Origin: Streptomyces sp. NBC_01591
GTDB taxonomy: Bacteria; Actinomycetota; Actinomycetes; Streptomycetales; Streptomycetaceae
Length of the DNA: 64,000 bases
NCBI RefSeq assembly: GCF_035918155.1
Contig: NZ_CP109327.1
Span: forward strand, 7,502,001-7,566,000
Direction of reading: 5' to 3'
A program made the position numbers and the translations under genes. This document shows positions 7,905-17,574 of the stretch, one piece after another (positions within the stretch are counted from its first letter, which is position 1; every line of letters begins with the position of its first letter). The notes beneath the pieces were generated by a model. That model was given only the letters and a program-made list of their open reading frames with translations. It did no database searches and had not been told where the DNA came from.

Positions 7905-9164
7905 ATGGCGCGGCAGCGGACCGAGCGGACCGGACAGGCACAGCGCGGCGCGCGCTCCGTACGCGAGGACCGCGGCCCTGTCCGGTACGGGCCGCCCGCC
8001 CCCGATCCCGGTCTGCCCGTGCTGCCCGAACTGGCCGAGGTGCTCGCCTCGGCGGCGGGCCGCAGTGAACCCGAACCGACCGGTGGCGGCGACGCCCTGC
8101 GCGAGGCCGCGACCGCCTACTGGGAGCGGCGCGGACTGCACGGCAGCCCGGAGCACCTCGCCGCGGCCCCGGGTGCCTCGCCGCTGCTGCTCGCCCTGAT
8201 CGCCGCGCACGGCGGCGACGTGCTCATGCCGCGCCCCTGCACCGCCACCTGGATTCCGCAGGCCCGGCTGCTCGGCAGGCCCGCCTACCATGTGCCGACC
8301 CCGGCCGAGTGCGGTGGCGTGCCCGATCCGTACGCGCTCCTGGAGACCGTCCGCAGGGTGCGCGCCGAGGGCGGCAGGCCCCGGCTGCTGCTGATCTCCG
8401 TCGTCGACGACCCGACCGCCACTGTCGCCCCGCCGGAGCTGGTGCGCGAGGCGTGCGAGGCGGCCGTCGCCGAGGGGCTGCACGTGGTCAGCGACGAGAC
8501 CTGGCGCGACACCCTGCACCGGCCGCACGACACGGTCCTGCTCAGCCCGGCCGAGATGTGCCCCGACGATGTCACGGTCGTCTGCGATCTCGCCGGTGCG
8601 CTGACCCCGTCCTCCTGGCCGGTCGCGGTCGCCCGGTTCCCGGACACCGAACGGGCGGCGGTGCGCCACGCCCGTACGCTCGACATCCTCACCGCGCTCG
8701 GCGCCCTCGTCGCGGGGCCGGTCGCCATGGCCGCCGCCCATGCGCTGCGCGAACCGGACTCCGTGACGGACCGGGTCCGCCGGGCTGCCGCGCTCCAGGC
8801 ACAGATCGCCGCCGCGGCCCACCGCGCGGTCCTGGCCTCCGGCGCGCTGGCCAGGCCCCCGCAGGCGGGCCGGCATCTCTACGCCGATCTCGGCCCGCTG
8901 AGATCCCGGCTGGCGGGCCGCGGCGTCACGGACTCGCTGGAGCTTGAGGAGTACCTGACGGAACGTCTCGGCGCGCCGACGCCGGGCGGGCACCGGTTCG
9001 GCGACGAACTGGGGGCGCTGCGCGTACGGCTGGGCACCGGGACGCTGCTCGGGTCGACCCCGGAACAGCAGCTGGCGTCCCTCACCGCTGTGGCGCCCCT
9101 GGAATTGCCGCATGTGGCCGAAGCCCTGAGCATTTTCGGAACGGCCCTCGATGAACTCCGATGA
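7905..9164 (+). CDS. Fold-type I aminotransferase-like protein with no lysine
   Basis: A 419-residue cytosolic protein with the class I/II aminotransferase layout: substrate-strand region AAPGASPLLLALIAAHGGDVLMPRPCTATW, VVSDETWRD where the Asp would contact the PLP pyridine nitrogen, and TVVCDLAGALTPSSWPVAVARF where active enzymes have an SLSK-type lysine. The expected lysine position is a glycine or alanine, and the whole protein contains no lysine. It therefore cannot form the normal PLP internal aldimine. Family resemblance is clear to me, but enzymatic transamination is unlikely; a regulatory or scaffold role is inferred. Its end overlaps or abuts the MBL hydrolase gene downstream, suggesting co-expression. 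Confidence 0.75.
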   Translation: MARQRTERTGQAQRGARSVREDRGPVRYGPPAPDPGLPVLPELAEVLASAAGRSEPEPTGGGDALREAATAYWERRGLHGSPEHLAAAPGASPLLLALIAAHGGDVLMPRPCTATWIPQARLLGRPAYHVPTPAECGGVPDPYALLETVRRVRAEGGRPRLLLISVVDDPTATVAPPELVREACEAAVAEGLHVVSDETWRDTLHRPHDTVLLSPAEMCPDDVTVVCDLAGALTPSSWPVAVARFPDTERAAVRHARTLDILTALGALVAGPVAMAAAHALREPDSVTDRVRRAAALQAQIAAAAHRAVLASGALARPPQAGRHLYADLGPLRSRLAGRGVTDSLELEEYLTERLGAPTPGGHRFGDELGALRVRLGTGTLLGSTPEQQLASLTAVAPLELPHVAEALSIFGTALDELR

Positions 9165-9189
9165 GGAACTGCGAGACGGGAGTCTCTCG

Positions 9190-10248
9190 ATGACGGAACA
9201 GACCGAGCGCTCCCGCACCGGGACCGCGCAGCCGCACCAGGCAGCCTGCGGCCGGATCGTCGAACCACGTCCGCTCGGCGAGGTCCGGGTCTGGCCGAAG
9301 AGCTTTGCGGACCGGCTCACCGCGCCCCTCCCGAGTGTCATGAGCATGTCCCGGCTGGCCCGCGAGCACGCCCTTCGGCCCAATGCGGAAGGACTGCGCG
9401 GCATCCACCGGCTCCCCTACGCCCCCGAACCCCTGCCGGACACCCCTGCGGGCAGCACGTCCGTCACCTGGGCCGGGCACGCCAGCTGGATCATCCGCAC
9501 CGGCGGGCTGACCGTCCTCACCGACCCCGTCTGGTCCCGCCGCATCCTCGGGACCCCGGCCAGGATCACCCCGGTCGGTGTCCGCTGGGAGGACCTCCCG
9601 TCCGTGGACGCCGTCGTCATCAGCCACAACCACTACGACCACCTCGACGCCCCCACCCTGCGCCGACTGCCCAAGGACACCCCGCTCTTCGTCCCCGCCG
9701 GGCTCGGCAGCTGGTGCCGCCGTCGCCGCTTCACCCGCGTCACCGAACTCGACTGGTGGGAATCGGCCGAGCTCGACGGGGTCCGCTTCGACTTCGTACC
9801 GGCCCACCACTGGTCCAAGCGGACCCTCACCGACACCTGCCGCTCGCTGTGGGGCGGCTGGATCATCGGCGCCCCCGGCCCCGGCGCGCAGCGGATCCAC
9901 TTCGCCGGGGACACCGGGTACGGGCACTGGTTCGGCGAGATCGGCAGCCGGTACCCCGGGATCGACCTGACCCTCCTGCCGATCGGGGCGTACGAACCGC
10001 GCTGGTGGCTCGGTGACGTACACACCGACCCCGAGGAGGCCGTGCAGGCGTACGAGGATCTCGGCGCCCGTGCGATGGCGCCGATGCACTGGGCCACCTT
10101 CCTGCTCTCGGCGGAACCCGTACTCGAACCGCTGACCCGGCTGCGCACCGCCTGGCAACGGGCCGGACACCCCCGGACACGGCTCTGGGACCTGCCGATC
10201 GGCGCCTCGCGCGTACTGGAGCCGGCGCCCCGCACGATCAGTGGCTGA
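9190..10248 (+). CDS. MBL-fold metallo-hydrolase (NAPE-PLD/UlaG-like)
   Basis: A 352-residue metallo-beta-lactamase-fold hydrolase. Metal motif HNHYDHLD (HxHxDH), later HHWSKR, FAGDTGYGHWF (Asp ligand), and a terminal histidine in MAPMHWATF. The pattern TWAGHASWIIRTGG ... LTDPVWSRRI is that of the beta-lactamase-2/NAPE-PLD-like group, acting on phosphodiester or lactone bonds. Two starts are possible: ATG 9151, overlapping the previous stop, and ATG 9190, chosen for GACGGGAG at a proper distance. The 3' end overlaps the convergent DedA gene by 11 bp. Confidence 0.85.
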   Translation: MTEQTERSRTGTAQPHQAACGRIVEPRPLGEVRVWPKSFADRLTAPLPSVMSMSRLAREHALRPNAEGLRGIHRLPYAPEPLPDTPAGSTSVTWAGHASWIIRTGGLTVLTDPVWSRRILGTPARITPVGVRWEDLPSVDAVVISHNHYDHLDAPTLRRLPKDTPLFVPAGLGSWCRRRRFTRVTELDWWESAELDGVRFDFVPAHHWSKRTLTDTCRSLWGGWIIGAPGPGAQRIHFAGDTGYGHWFGEIGSRYPGIDLTLLPIGAYEPRWWLGDVHTDPEEAVQAYEDLGARAMAPMHWATFLLSAEPVLEPLTRLRTAWQRAGHPRTRLWDLPIGASRVLEPAPRTISG

Positions 10249-10858
10249 ACCGTGCCCGCGTCCTCCGCCACACCGCGGGCGCCCCGCTGATCAGCAGCGT
10301 CAGGCCCACCGCCGCGACCACCCCCTGCCACGGCTCGGGGAAGAGCGAACCGCCCAGAACGCCGATCAGCTGGTACGTCGCCGCCCACGCCAGACACGCC
10401 GGCACATCGCCACGGGCGAACCGGCGCAGCGGCATCCGGCCCAGCAGGCAGGCCAGCATCACCGGAATCCGCCCGGCGGGCACCAGCCTGGACAGCACCA
10501 GCACCACCGCACCGTGCTCGTCCAGCTTCTGCTGGGCCTGCGCCAGCCGCTCCGGAGCGGCCCGGTCACTGATCGCCCGCAGCCACTTCGAACCGTTCTT
10601 CGACCGCACCCCGCGCTGCCCGAGCCAGTACAGGCAGATGTCACCGAGGAACGCCGCTGTCGAGGCCACCGCGAAGACGATCAGCAGCGAGAACGACGAC
10701 GACTGATGCAGCGCCACCACCGCGGCCGAACTCACCAGCGCACCCGTCGGCACCACCGGCACCAGCGCGCCCAGCGCCACCAGCAGGAACAGGGACGGAT
10801 AGCCGACCGCCTGCTGCGTCGACTCCGGGGGCAGCTGCCCCACGACCTGCTGGATCAC
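10238..10858 (-). CDS. DedA/VTT-family membrane protein
   Basis: A 206-residue inner-membrane protein with about five hydrophobic segments and the VTT-domain pattern: LGALVPVVPTGALVSSAA, FLGDICLYWLGQRGV and VLSRLVPAGRIPVMLACLLG. The Arg-containing FxRFxP-like motif appears as LSRLVPAGR. DedA proteins flip or transport phospholipids and undecaprenyl phosphate and support envelope homeostasis. Its ATG overlaps the stop of the upstream MBL gene by 4 nt (ATGA), so translation is coupled. Confidence 0.85.
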   Translation of the reverse strand: MIQQVVGQLPPESTQQAVGYPSLFLLVALGALVPVVPTGALVSSAAVVALHQSSSFSLLIVFAVASTAAFLGDICLYWLGQRGVRSKNGSKWLRAISDRAAPERLAQAQQKLDEHGAVVLVLSRLVPAGRIPVMLACLLGRMPLRRFARGDVPACLAWAATYQLIGVLGGSLFPEPWQGVVAAVGLTLLISGAPAVWRRTRARFSH

Positions 10859-11637
10859 CTGGCGGCCTCCGGCCGCACGTGTTCGCCGTGGGACAGTAGG
10901 TGCACGGCCACCTCCGGCGCCAGCAGCGCCGCCTTGCGGACGAACTCGTCACCCGGGGAGTGGAACTCGTGCGGCCTGACGCCGTCCATGCCGATCGGCC
11001 AGTACGTGCCGTAGTGCACCGGCACGGCCGACCGCGGCGCCAGCCGGGTCAGCGCCTGCGCCGCCCGGCCCGCGTCCAGATGACCGTGGCCCAGATACGG
11101 GCCCCAGCCGCCCACCGGCAACAGCGCCACGTCCACCGGACCGACATCCTGCGCCATGTCGTCGAAGAGCCCCGTGTCACCGGCGAAATACGTCCTTGCC
11201 TCGCCCTCGACCACGAAGCCGAGCGCGGGGGAGCGATGCGGGCCCATCGGCAGCCGCCTGCCGTCGTGCATCGCCCGAACCGCCCGTACCCGCACATCAC
11301 CGACCCGGACCTCGTCGCCCGGGGCCACCTCGGTGATCCGCAGCCCGCGCACCGAGCACAGCACCCGCAGCCCCGGCACGGAGCGCATCGCGCCCATCGG
11401 CACGATCAGCCTGCTGCCGGGGGCGAGCCTGGCCAGGGACGGCAGATGCAGATGGTCGGAGTGCAGATGCGAGACGAGCACGACATCGGCGACCGTCGCC
11501 TCGGGACCGGGCAGCTCACCGCGGCGGCGGCGCAGATGCGCGAAGCGCCGCACGAAGAGCGGATCGGTCAGCACCCGGACCCCGGAGTCCTCGATGGTGC
11601 AGGTGGCATGACCCCACCAGGTGACTTCCACCGGCAC
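10855..11637 (-). CDS. MBL-fold metallo-hydrolase
   Basis: A 260-residue MBL hydrolase: VEVTWWGHATCTIEDSGVRV, metal motif HLHSDHLH, YFAGDTGLFDDM and a terminal PVHYGTYWP histidine. Start GTG 11637 has GAGGAGG 6 nt upstream; the open frame extends far upstream but is antisense to other genes there. Its stop overlaps the start of the DedA-type gene, forming a two-gene operon. Together they suggest a lipid or envelope role, inferred from DedA only. It is a distinct family from the MBL gene at 9190. Confidence 0.85.
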   Translation of the reverse strand: MPVEVTWWGHATCTIEDSGVRVLTDPLFVRRFAHLRRRRGELPGPEATVADVVLVSHLHSDHLHLPSLARLAPGSRLIVPMGAMRSVPGLRVLCSVRGLRITEVAPGDEVRVGDVRVRAVRAMHDGRRLPMGPHRSPALGFVVEGEARTYFAGDTGLFDDMAQDVGPVDVALLPVGGWGPYLGHGHLDAGRAAQALTRLAPRSAVPVHYGTYWPIGMDGVRPHEFHSPGDEFVRKAALLAPEVAVHLLSHGEHVRPEAAR

Positions 11638-11814
11638 GCGACGCCTCCTCGTTCCCGGGCTCCTCGGTTCCGGCCCCGGCATCGAGCCTAAGGCAGGGGC
11701 GCGCAGGTGGTCCGTGCCCGCGCTCCGCACTCCCGCCGTCCCGGCGCGCGCGCCTTCTTGCGCGGGGGTACCGGAGGGTAGGGTCGCCGGTACGCCTAGG
11801 ACGGGGGAACGGCC

Positions 11815-12228
11815 ATGGGGGACGTGACGGACGTACGGGTGGCGGCCATCGCCAGCCTCACACCGCTCGAAGAGCTCGACAGCGATCCGTTCCTCGTGGA
11901 CACCCGCAGCCAGCACGACATGTGCGCCCGCTGGGCCGCGGACAAGGGATACGTCGTCACCCGGCAGCTGCGGCTCTACGGACTGCGCCCCGACCACCAC
12001 GCCCTGTGGACCGATGTCGACAGCGGCGACGTGGAGCTGTTCGTCGCCGCCAACGACCGCGTGCTGGCACGGGCGCTCACCTCGGTTCCGGAGTTCGAGG
12101 CGGAGTGCGAGCGGCGCGGCGTGCGCCTGGAGCTCGCGGGGCTGGACGAGCCGCCGTACAACGCCCGCACGAAAGCGAGCGTGCACCGCAGGCTCTCCAT
12201 GCCGACCGCCGGTTACGACGGCTGCTGA
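11815..12228 (+). CDS. Conserved streptomycete protein, resolvase-N-like, unknown function
   Basis: A 137-residue soluble protein. It reads RVAAIASLTPLEELDSDPFLVDTRSQ, CARWAADKGYVVTRQL, DVELFVAANDRVLARALTSVPEFEAECERRGVRLE, spacing that resembles the catalytic domain of serine recombinases, but the nucleophilic serine region is not evident and no DNA-binding domain follows. I recognise the pattern as a conserved actinobacterial hypothetical but not its job. Start ATG 11815 follows GGGGGAACGGCC. Confidence 0.6.
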   Translation: MGDVTDVRVAAIASLTPLEELDSDPFLVDTRSQHDMCARWAADKGYVVTRQLRLYGLRPDHHALWTDVDSGDVELFVAANDRVLARALTSVPEFEAECERRGVRLELAGLDEPPYNARTKASVHRRLSMPTAGYDGC

Positions 12229-12318
12229 CCAGGCCGTCGGCAGGGGCCCGCGGCCCGCTGTGAAAAGCTGGTGGGCCAGGGCCCGGAACGGCGGGGTCCG
12301 GACGTGAGGTGGAACGGC

Positions 12319-14418
12319 GTGGGTGACGGGCGATGGCGAACAGCCGGCAGCGCCCTGATGCGAGTGGTCGTGGTGTGGGCGGTCTCGACGCTCACGATGC
12401 TGGCGCTCGCCGGGATTCTGCCGGACTTCCAGCTCCAGTCGGACGACGGCGACAGCATCACCAAGGTCGCGTTCACCGCGGCCTGGGGCGCCGGCGCGTT
12501 CGGTCTGCTCTCCGCACTCGTCTGGCCGGTCGTGGTGAGGGCGCTGCTCATCGTGCCCGCGCTGGTCCTCGGGCTGCTCGTCTTCTTCCTGAACGGCTCG
12601 CTGCTGCTGCTCGCCCTGCGGCTCATCCCGGACGGGCGCGGCGCCGCCGACCCGGAGACGGCCGTCGTCGTCGCGGCCATGATGTCCGCTGTCGCCTCGG
12701 CCACCTCCACCGCGCTCGCCGTCCGCGACGACAACGCCTACCGGCGCAGACTCTCCCGGCTGGCCGTCCGCCGCCGACGCCGCACCGGCACGGACAGCGG
12801 GCGCAGCGGACCGCCGGGCACCGTCTTCATCCAGCTCGACGGCGTCGGCCACGACGTGCTCGCCCGCGCCGTCGACGAAGGCCTGATGCCGACCGTCGCG
12901 CAGTGGCTGGCGGACAAGGAGGGACACCGGCTCACCCCGTGGCGCACCGACTGGTCCAGCCAGACCGGGGCCAGCCAGCTCGGTATCCTGCACGGCAGCA
13001 ACCACGACGTCCCCGCCTTCCGCTGGTACGAGAAGGAGACCGGCGACGTCATGGTCTCCAGCAGACCCGCGAGCGCCCTCGAACTCCAGCGCAGGGCCAT
13101 CGCACGCACCCACGACGGCGGGCTGCTCACGCTGGACGGTGCCAGCCGCGGCAACCTCTTCAGCGGCGGCGCCGACCAGTTGGCGCTCGTCCTGTCCATG
13201 GCGGCCCGGTTCGGCAAGGGCCGCCGTTCCAGGGCCGGGTACTTCGCGTACTTCTCCGACCCGGCCAACGCCGTACGCACCGCGTTGTCGTTCGTCGCCG
13301 AGGTCTGCCGCGAGATCGGCCAGTCGACCCGGGCACGGATGCGGAAGGTCACGCCCCGGATCAAGCGCGGCGGGCTGTACCCCTTCATCCGGGCCTTCGC
13401 GACCGTCGTCGAACGCGATGTGGTGGTCTCCGCCGTCATCGGGGACATGTTCGCCGGCCGCACCGCCGTCTACGCCGACCTGGTCGCCTACGACGAGGTG
13501 GCGCACCACTCCGGGCCGGACAGCCGCGACGCGGAGAAGGTGCTCGCGCGCCTGGACCGCTCGCTCGCCCTGATCGTCAAGGTCGCCGAACACACCCCGC
13601 GTACTTACCGGATCGTGCTGCTCTCCGACCATGGACAGAGTCCCGGCGAAACCTTCGCGGGGGCGTACGGGCTGACCCTCAAGGACCTGGTGCGGGCCGG
13701 CTGCGGACTGCCCGTGCCCCGACGGGCGCAGCGCACCCGCAGCGGCTCGGAGGCGCGTGACGCGGTACGGACCGCCCTGCACCGGCCGGTCGGCGAGAGC
13801 GCGGCGGAACCTCTCGCGAAGCCGTTCGACCCCGTGGTCCTCGCCTCCGGGAACCTCGGCCTGATCTCCTTCCCCGACATCGACGGACGTGCCTCGCGCG
13901 AACAGCTCGACCGCAGCCACCCCGCCCTGCTCGGCACCCTCGCCAACCACCCCGGCATCGGCTTCCTGCTGGTCCGCAGCGAGCGGCGGGGATCGGTGGT
14001 GCTGGGCCGCGGCGGGACGGAGATCCCGGTGGCGGAGCTGGCGGACGGGGAAGGGCCGCTGGCCCCGTTCGGCCCCGGAGCGGCCGCGGCGGTGCGGCGG
14101 ACCGACACCTTCCCGCACGTCGCCGACATCATGGTCAACTCGATGTACGACGGTGCCACGGGCTGTGTGCACGCCTTCGAGGAACAGATCGGCTCGCACG
14201 GCGGCCTGGGCGGCGAGCAGGCCCGGCCGTTCCTGCTGTGGCCGGCCGATCTGTCCGCGCCGGTGGCACCGGACACGGAGCTGGTGGGCGCCGAACAGGT
14301 GCACGAGGTGCTGCGGCGCTGGCTGCGGGAGTGTTCGGGCCCGCAGATTCCCCTGTCGGCGCCGGGCGCGGCGGAGGGCGCCGACGAGGCGGACGGAACG
14401 GCTCAGGCAGCCGGCTGA
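12319..14418 (+). CDS. Phage-holin-4-like membrane domain fused to alkaline-phosphatase-type domain
   Basis: A 699-residue protein. Residues ~10-145 have four hydrophobic segments with the mycobacterial-type holin IV pattern (VVVWAVSTLTMLALAGILPDF, LLIVPALVLGLLVFFLNG). Residues ~160-650 form an alkaline-phosphatase/phosphodiesterase-like domain: FIQLDGVGHDVL (first metal Asp), TDWSSQTGASQLGILHG (nucleophile Ser/Thr region), DLVAYDEVAHHSGP and LLSDHGQSPG. It probably anchors a phosphohydrolase at the membrane. Start GTG 12319 is preferred for GAGGTGG 6 nt upstream; GTG 12271 is an alternative. It is separated by 36 nt from the ligase gene. Confidence 0.8.
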   Translation: MGDGRWRTAGSALMRVVVVWAVSTLTMLALAGILPDFQLQSDDGDSITKVAFTAAWGAGAFGLLSALVWPVVVRALLIVPALVLGLLVFFLNGSLLLLALRLIPDGRGAADPETAVVVAAMMSAVASATSTALAVRDDNAYRRRLSRLAVRRRRRTGTDSGRSGPPGTVFIQLDGVGHDVLARAVDEGLMPTVAQWLADKEGHRLTPWRTDWSSQTGASQLGILHGSNHDVPAFRWYEKETGDVMVSSRPASALELQRRAIARTHDGGLLTLDGASRGNLFSGGADQLALVLSMAARFGKGRRSRAGYFAYFSDPANAVRTALSFVAEVCREIGQSTRARMRKVTPRIKRGGLYPFIRAFATVVERDVVVSAVIGDMFAGRTAVYADLVAYDEVAHHSGPDSRDAEKVLARLDRSLALIVKVAEHTPRTYRIVLLSDHGQSPGETFAGAYGLTLKDLVRAGCGLPVPRRAQRTRSGSEARDAVRTALHRPVGESAAEPLAKPFDPVVLASGNLGLISFPDIDGRASREQLDRSHPALLGTLANHPGIGFLLVRSERRGSVVLGRGGTEIPVAELADGEGPLAPFGPGAAAAVRRTDTFPHVADIMVNSMYDGATGCVHAFEEQIGSHGGLGGEQARPFLLWPADLSAPVAPDTELVGAEQVHEVLRRWLRECSGPQIPLSAPGAAEGADEADGTAQAAG

Positions 14419-14454
14419 GGGCCGTTGTCAGTGGTGGGCGGCAGGATGGTGGCC

Positions 14455-16554
14455 ATGACGAACTCAGCTGTTGTGCTCGCCGATACCGCCGCCTACGCCG
14501 CAGCGGTCGAAGAAGCGTCGCGGGCCGCCGCCGCGTACTACGCCACGGGCGAGAGCACGCTCGACGACGATGCCTACGACCGGCTGGTGCGGGGGATCGC
14601 CGCATACGAGCAGGAGCACCCGCAGGAGGTGCTGGACGCCTCCCCGACCGGCAAGGTGGCGGGCGGCGCCGCGAGCGGGGACGTGCCGCACACGGTTCCG
14701 ATGCTGTCCCTGGACAATGTCTTCTCGGCCGAACAGTTCGTCACCTGGACGGCGTCGCTGGAGCGCCGGATAGGCCGGCCCGTCGCGGCCTGGAGCGTGG
14801 AGCCGAAGCTCGACGGACTGGCCGTCGCGGCGCGCTACCGGGCGGGCCGCCTGGAGCAGCTGATCACCCGGGGCGACGGCACCGCGGGCGAGGACGTCTC
14901 GCATGCGATCGGCACCGTGGTGGGCCTGCCCGAGCAGCTCGCCGAACCGGTGACGATCGAGATGCGCGGCGAGATCCTCATGACGACCGAGCAGTTCGAA
15001 CAGGCCAACGCCGTGCGCACCGAACACGGCGGCGCCCCCTTCGCCAACCCGAGGAACGGCGCGGCGGGCACCCTCCGCGCCAAGGACCGCGCGTACACGG
15101 TGGAGATGACATTCTTCGCCTACGGCGCCCTGCCGCTGCCCGACTCCGGCGAGCTGACCGACACCCTCGCCGAACTCCCGCACAGCGAGGTCCTCGGGTA
15201 TGCCGCCCGGCTCGGCGTGCACACCGCGGCGGACACGGACGTGGCGCCGCGCACCGTCACCACCGTGGAGGAGGTGCAGAGCCGGGTCGAGGAAGTCGCG
15301 GCGCTGCGCGCCTCGTTGCCGTTCGGTATCGACGGCATCGTGATCAAGGCCGATCTCGCGGCCGACCAGCGCGAGGCCGGTTCCGGGAGCAGGGCGCCGC
15401 GCTGGGCCATCGCGTACAAGCTCCCGGCCGTCGAGAAGGTCACCCGCCTGCTCGGCGTCGAATGGAACGTGGGCCGGACCGGCATCATCGCGCCGCGCGC
15501 CGTGCTGGAGCCGGTCGAGATCGACGGCTCGACCGTCAGCTATGCGACGCTGCACAACCCCGCCGACATCACCCGCCGCGATCTGCGCCTGGGCGACCGC
15601 GTGATGGTCTACAAGGCGGGCGACATCATCCCCCGGATCGAGGCCCCCGTCGCCCATCTGAGGACCGGTGACGAGAAGCCCATCGAGTTCCCCGAGGCAT
15701 GCCCGCAGTGCGGCTCCGAGATAGACACCAGCGAGCAGCGCTGGCGCTGTGTCCGGGGCCGCGACTGCCGGCTCGTCGCCTCCATCTCCTACGCGGCGGG
15801 CCGCGACCAGCTCGACATCGAGGGCCTGGGCGGGACCCGCGTCGTCCAGCTCGTCGACGCCGGTCTGGTGGCCGACTTCGCCGACCTGTTCACCCTCGAC
15901 CGCGAGCAGTTGCTGGGCCTGGAGCGGATGGGCGAGACCAGCACCGACAACCTCCTGGCCGCCATCGAAACGGCCCGGACCCAGCCGCTCTCCCGGGTCT
16001 TCTGCGCGCTGGGAGTACGTGGCACCGGCCGCTCCATGTCACGGCGCATCGCCCGGTACTTCGCGGACATGGACCGGATCAGGGCAGCCGACGCCGAGGA
16101 GCTCCAGCGGGTCGACGGCATCGGCAAGGAGAAGGCCGCGGGCGTCGTAGCGGAGCTGGTGGAACTGGCCCCGCTGATCGAGAAGCTGGTGGCCGCCGGG
16201 GTCAACATGACGGAGCCCGGTGCGACGCCGCCGCCCGCGCCGGGGGAGGAGAGCGCGGATGCGGCCGCCGCTCCGGACGGGGACGGCGCCGGTCTGCCGC
16301 TGGCAGGGATGACCGTGGTGGTCACCGGCGCCATGACCGGCGTGCTGGAGAAGCTCTCCCGGAACGAGATGAACGAGCTGATAGAGCGGGCCGGCGGGAA
16401 GTCCTCGTCCAGCGTCTCGAAGCGCACCTCGCTCCTGGTCGCCGGGGAGAAGGCCGGATCCAAGCGCACCAAGGCGGAGGACCTCGGCGTCCGGATCGCC
16501 GCGCCGGACGAGTTCGCCGGACTGGTAGCCGTGTTCCTGCCGTCGGAGGTGTGA
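14455..16554 (+). CDS. ligA: NAD+-dependent DNA ligase (LigA type), probable second copy
   Basis: A 699-residue bacterial DNA ligase. Domains in order: Ia (Tyr/Asp NMN pocket, [15 protein letters not shown]), adenylation domain with the nucleophile Lys118 in [18 protein letters not shown] ([16 protein letters not shown]), OB fold, four-Cys zinc finger (CPQCG ... WRCVRGRDC), HhH domain ([18 protein letters not shown]), and a C-terminal BRCT domain ([13 protein letters not shown]). It seals nicks in DNA using NAD+. KLDG instead of KIDG and the unusual region outside the replication gene context suggest a paralogue rather than the housekeeping enzyme. ATG 14455 chosen; 14446 is possible. Confidence 0.92.
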   Translation: MTNSAVVLADTAAYAAAVEEASRAAAAYYATGESTLDDDAYDRLVRGIAAYEQEHPQEVLDASPTGKVAGGAASGDVPHTVPMLSLDNVFSAEQFVTWTASLERRIGRPVAAWSVEPKLDGLAVAARYRAGRLEQLITRGDGTAGEDVSHAIGTVVGLPEQLAEPVTIEMRGEILMTTEQFEQANAVRTEHGGAPFANPRNGAAGTLRAKDRAYTVEMTFFAYGALPLPDSGELTDTLAELPHSEVLGYAARLGVHTAADTDVAPRTVTTVEEVQSRVEEVAALRASLPFGIDGIVIKADLAADQREAGSGSRAPRWAIAYKLPAVEKVTRLLGVEWNVGRTGIIAPRAVLEPVEIDGSTVSYATLHNPADITRRDLRLGDRVMVYKAGDIIPRIEAPVAHLRTGDEKPIEFPEACPQCGSEIDTSEQRWRCVRGRDCRLVASISYAAGRDQLDIEGLGGTRVVQLVDAGLVADFADLFTLDREQLLGLERMGETSTDNLLAAIETARTQPLSRVFCALGVRGTGRSMSRRIARYFADMDRIRAADAEELQRVDGIGKEKAAGVVAELVELAPLIEKLVAAGVNMTEPGATPPPAPGEESADAAAAPDGDGAGLPLAGMTVVVTGAMTGVLEKLSRNEMNELIERAGGKSSSSVSKRTSLLVAGEKAGSKRTKAEDLGVRIAAPDEFAGLVAVFLPSEV

Positions 16555-16560
16555 CGCACG

Positions 16561-16577
16561 GCGGGGACAGGCCCCGC
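16561..16577. terminator. Short hairpin after ligase gene
   Basis: GCGGGG (16561-16566) and CCCCGC (16572-16577), 5-nt loop, 6 bp after the ligase stop. Short, so only moderately convincing. Confidence 0.35.
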
Positions 16578-16711
16578 GGTCGAGCCCTTGGATTTTGCCT
16601 GGGAGTGGCTTTCTTTGCCTCCCTATTGCATAGTGAGGGCTCGGCCATGCCTCGCTATCAGCGGGTTCATGGGTGGTGTGCGTGGCTGCGGTCGCAGGCC
16701 GGGGAGGGGCG

Positions 16712-17545
16712 ATGCGTTCTCTGCACGAGGGACGACCTCTCGGCCCGTCCGTCCGCCGGGGCGACCTGGACCACCGAGGTGTCACCCGTGGCCTCGCCCT
16801 GGATCTCGGCAGCTCCCGTACCCGCGTCTGGGTACCCGGACACGGTGTCATGGCCGATACCGACGTCTGTGACGACTCGAGTACGGAAACCGGGTACGGG
16901 CGCCCGGTGCGGCGGGGCCGCATCGTCGACCCCGAGTCCTGCGGCCGGCTGCTCGGCCGTATCGCCGACACGGCACTGGGCGCGGACCGCACCGGGACCG
17001 TGATCGTCCTCAGCCATCCCGTCCTCGCCGGGGCCAGGCACCGCGCCGCGGCGGAGGAACTCATCGCCGCTCTGGGGCCGACGACCGTCATCGCCCTCGA
17101 CAGCGCGAGGGCCGCCGCCGCATGCGCCGGACCGCGGGCCGGCGGCCCGCTGCTCGTCGTCGACATCGGCGCCGAACTGACCGAGGCGACGGTGCTCGTC
17201 GACGGGCAGGTCCGCGACGCCCGCCAGGCCGAGACGGGGCTGGGCGACCTCGACCCGGCACAGCCGCCCACCGCCGTCGTCCGCACCGTCCTGGACATGA
17301 TCATGGAGATGTGGAAGCAGGACCGGCACGGCGCCGTCCTCGGGGCCCTGCGCAAGGGCCCGTTGCTCACCGGGGGCGGTGCCGCCCGCCCCGACATCAC
17401 CAACCGGATCGCGGTCCGCCTCGGCGTTCCGGTACGTCTCGCCGACGACCCGGCGACCGCCGTCGTACGCGGCGCCGGCCTGGTCCTCAGCTCCGTACTC
17501 CGCCGGGCCGACGCGGCACCGGCCCTGACCGGCCGAACCGGGTGA
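16712..17545 (+). CDS. Short MreB/actin-like ATPase
   Basis: A 277-residue actin-fold protein with phosphate-1 motif GLALDLGSSRTRVWV, phosphate-2 LLVVDIGAELTEATVL, and adenosine motif LLTGGGAARPDI. True MreB is ~340-350 aa, so ~65 residues, probably much of one subdomain, are absent. Streptomycetes are known to carry MreB, Mbl and a third shorter MreB-like protein; this fits the third. The GRPVRRGRIVDPESCGRLLGRI stretch corresponds to the MreB region PLREGVIAD. Start ATG 16712 follows GGGGAGGGG. It precedes the SecDF gene on the same strand. Confidence 0.75.
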   Translation: MRSLHEGRPLGPSVRRGDLDHRGVTRGLALDLGSSRTRVWVPGHGVMADTDVCDDSSTETGYGRPVRRGRIVDPESCGRLLGRIADTALGADRTGTVIVLSHPVLAGARHRAAAEELIAALGPTTVIALDSARAAAACAGPRAGGPLLVVDIGAELTEATVLVDGQVRDARQAETGLGDLDPAQPPTAVVRTVLDMIMEMWKQDRHGAVLGALRKGPLLTGGGAARPDITNRIAVRLGVPVRLADDPATAVVRGAGLVLSSVLRRADAAPALTGRTG

Positions 17546-17574
17546 CCCCCCTCCCGGGGCCGCCCCCGGGGAAT

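Noticed and set aside
10855..14304. A 1149-codon minus-strand open frame
   Set aside because: Only the first part on the right strand (10855-11637) encodes a recognisable protein, MBL. The rest is antisense to the holin/phosphodiesterase gene, an effect of high GC.
17122..17574. Upstream extension of the Pro-rich protein frame
   Set aside because: It overlaps the MreB-like gene in another frame; the MreB motifs show which frame is real there.
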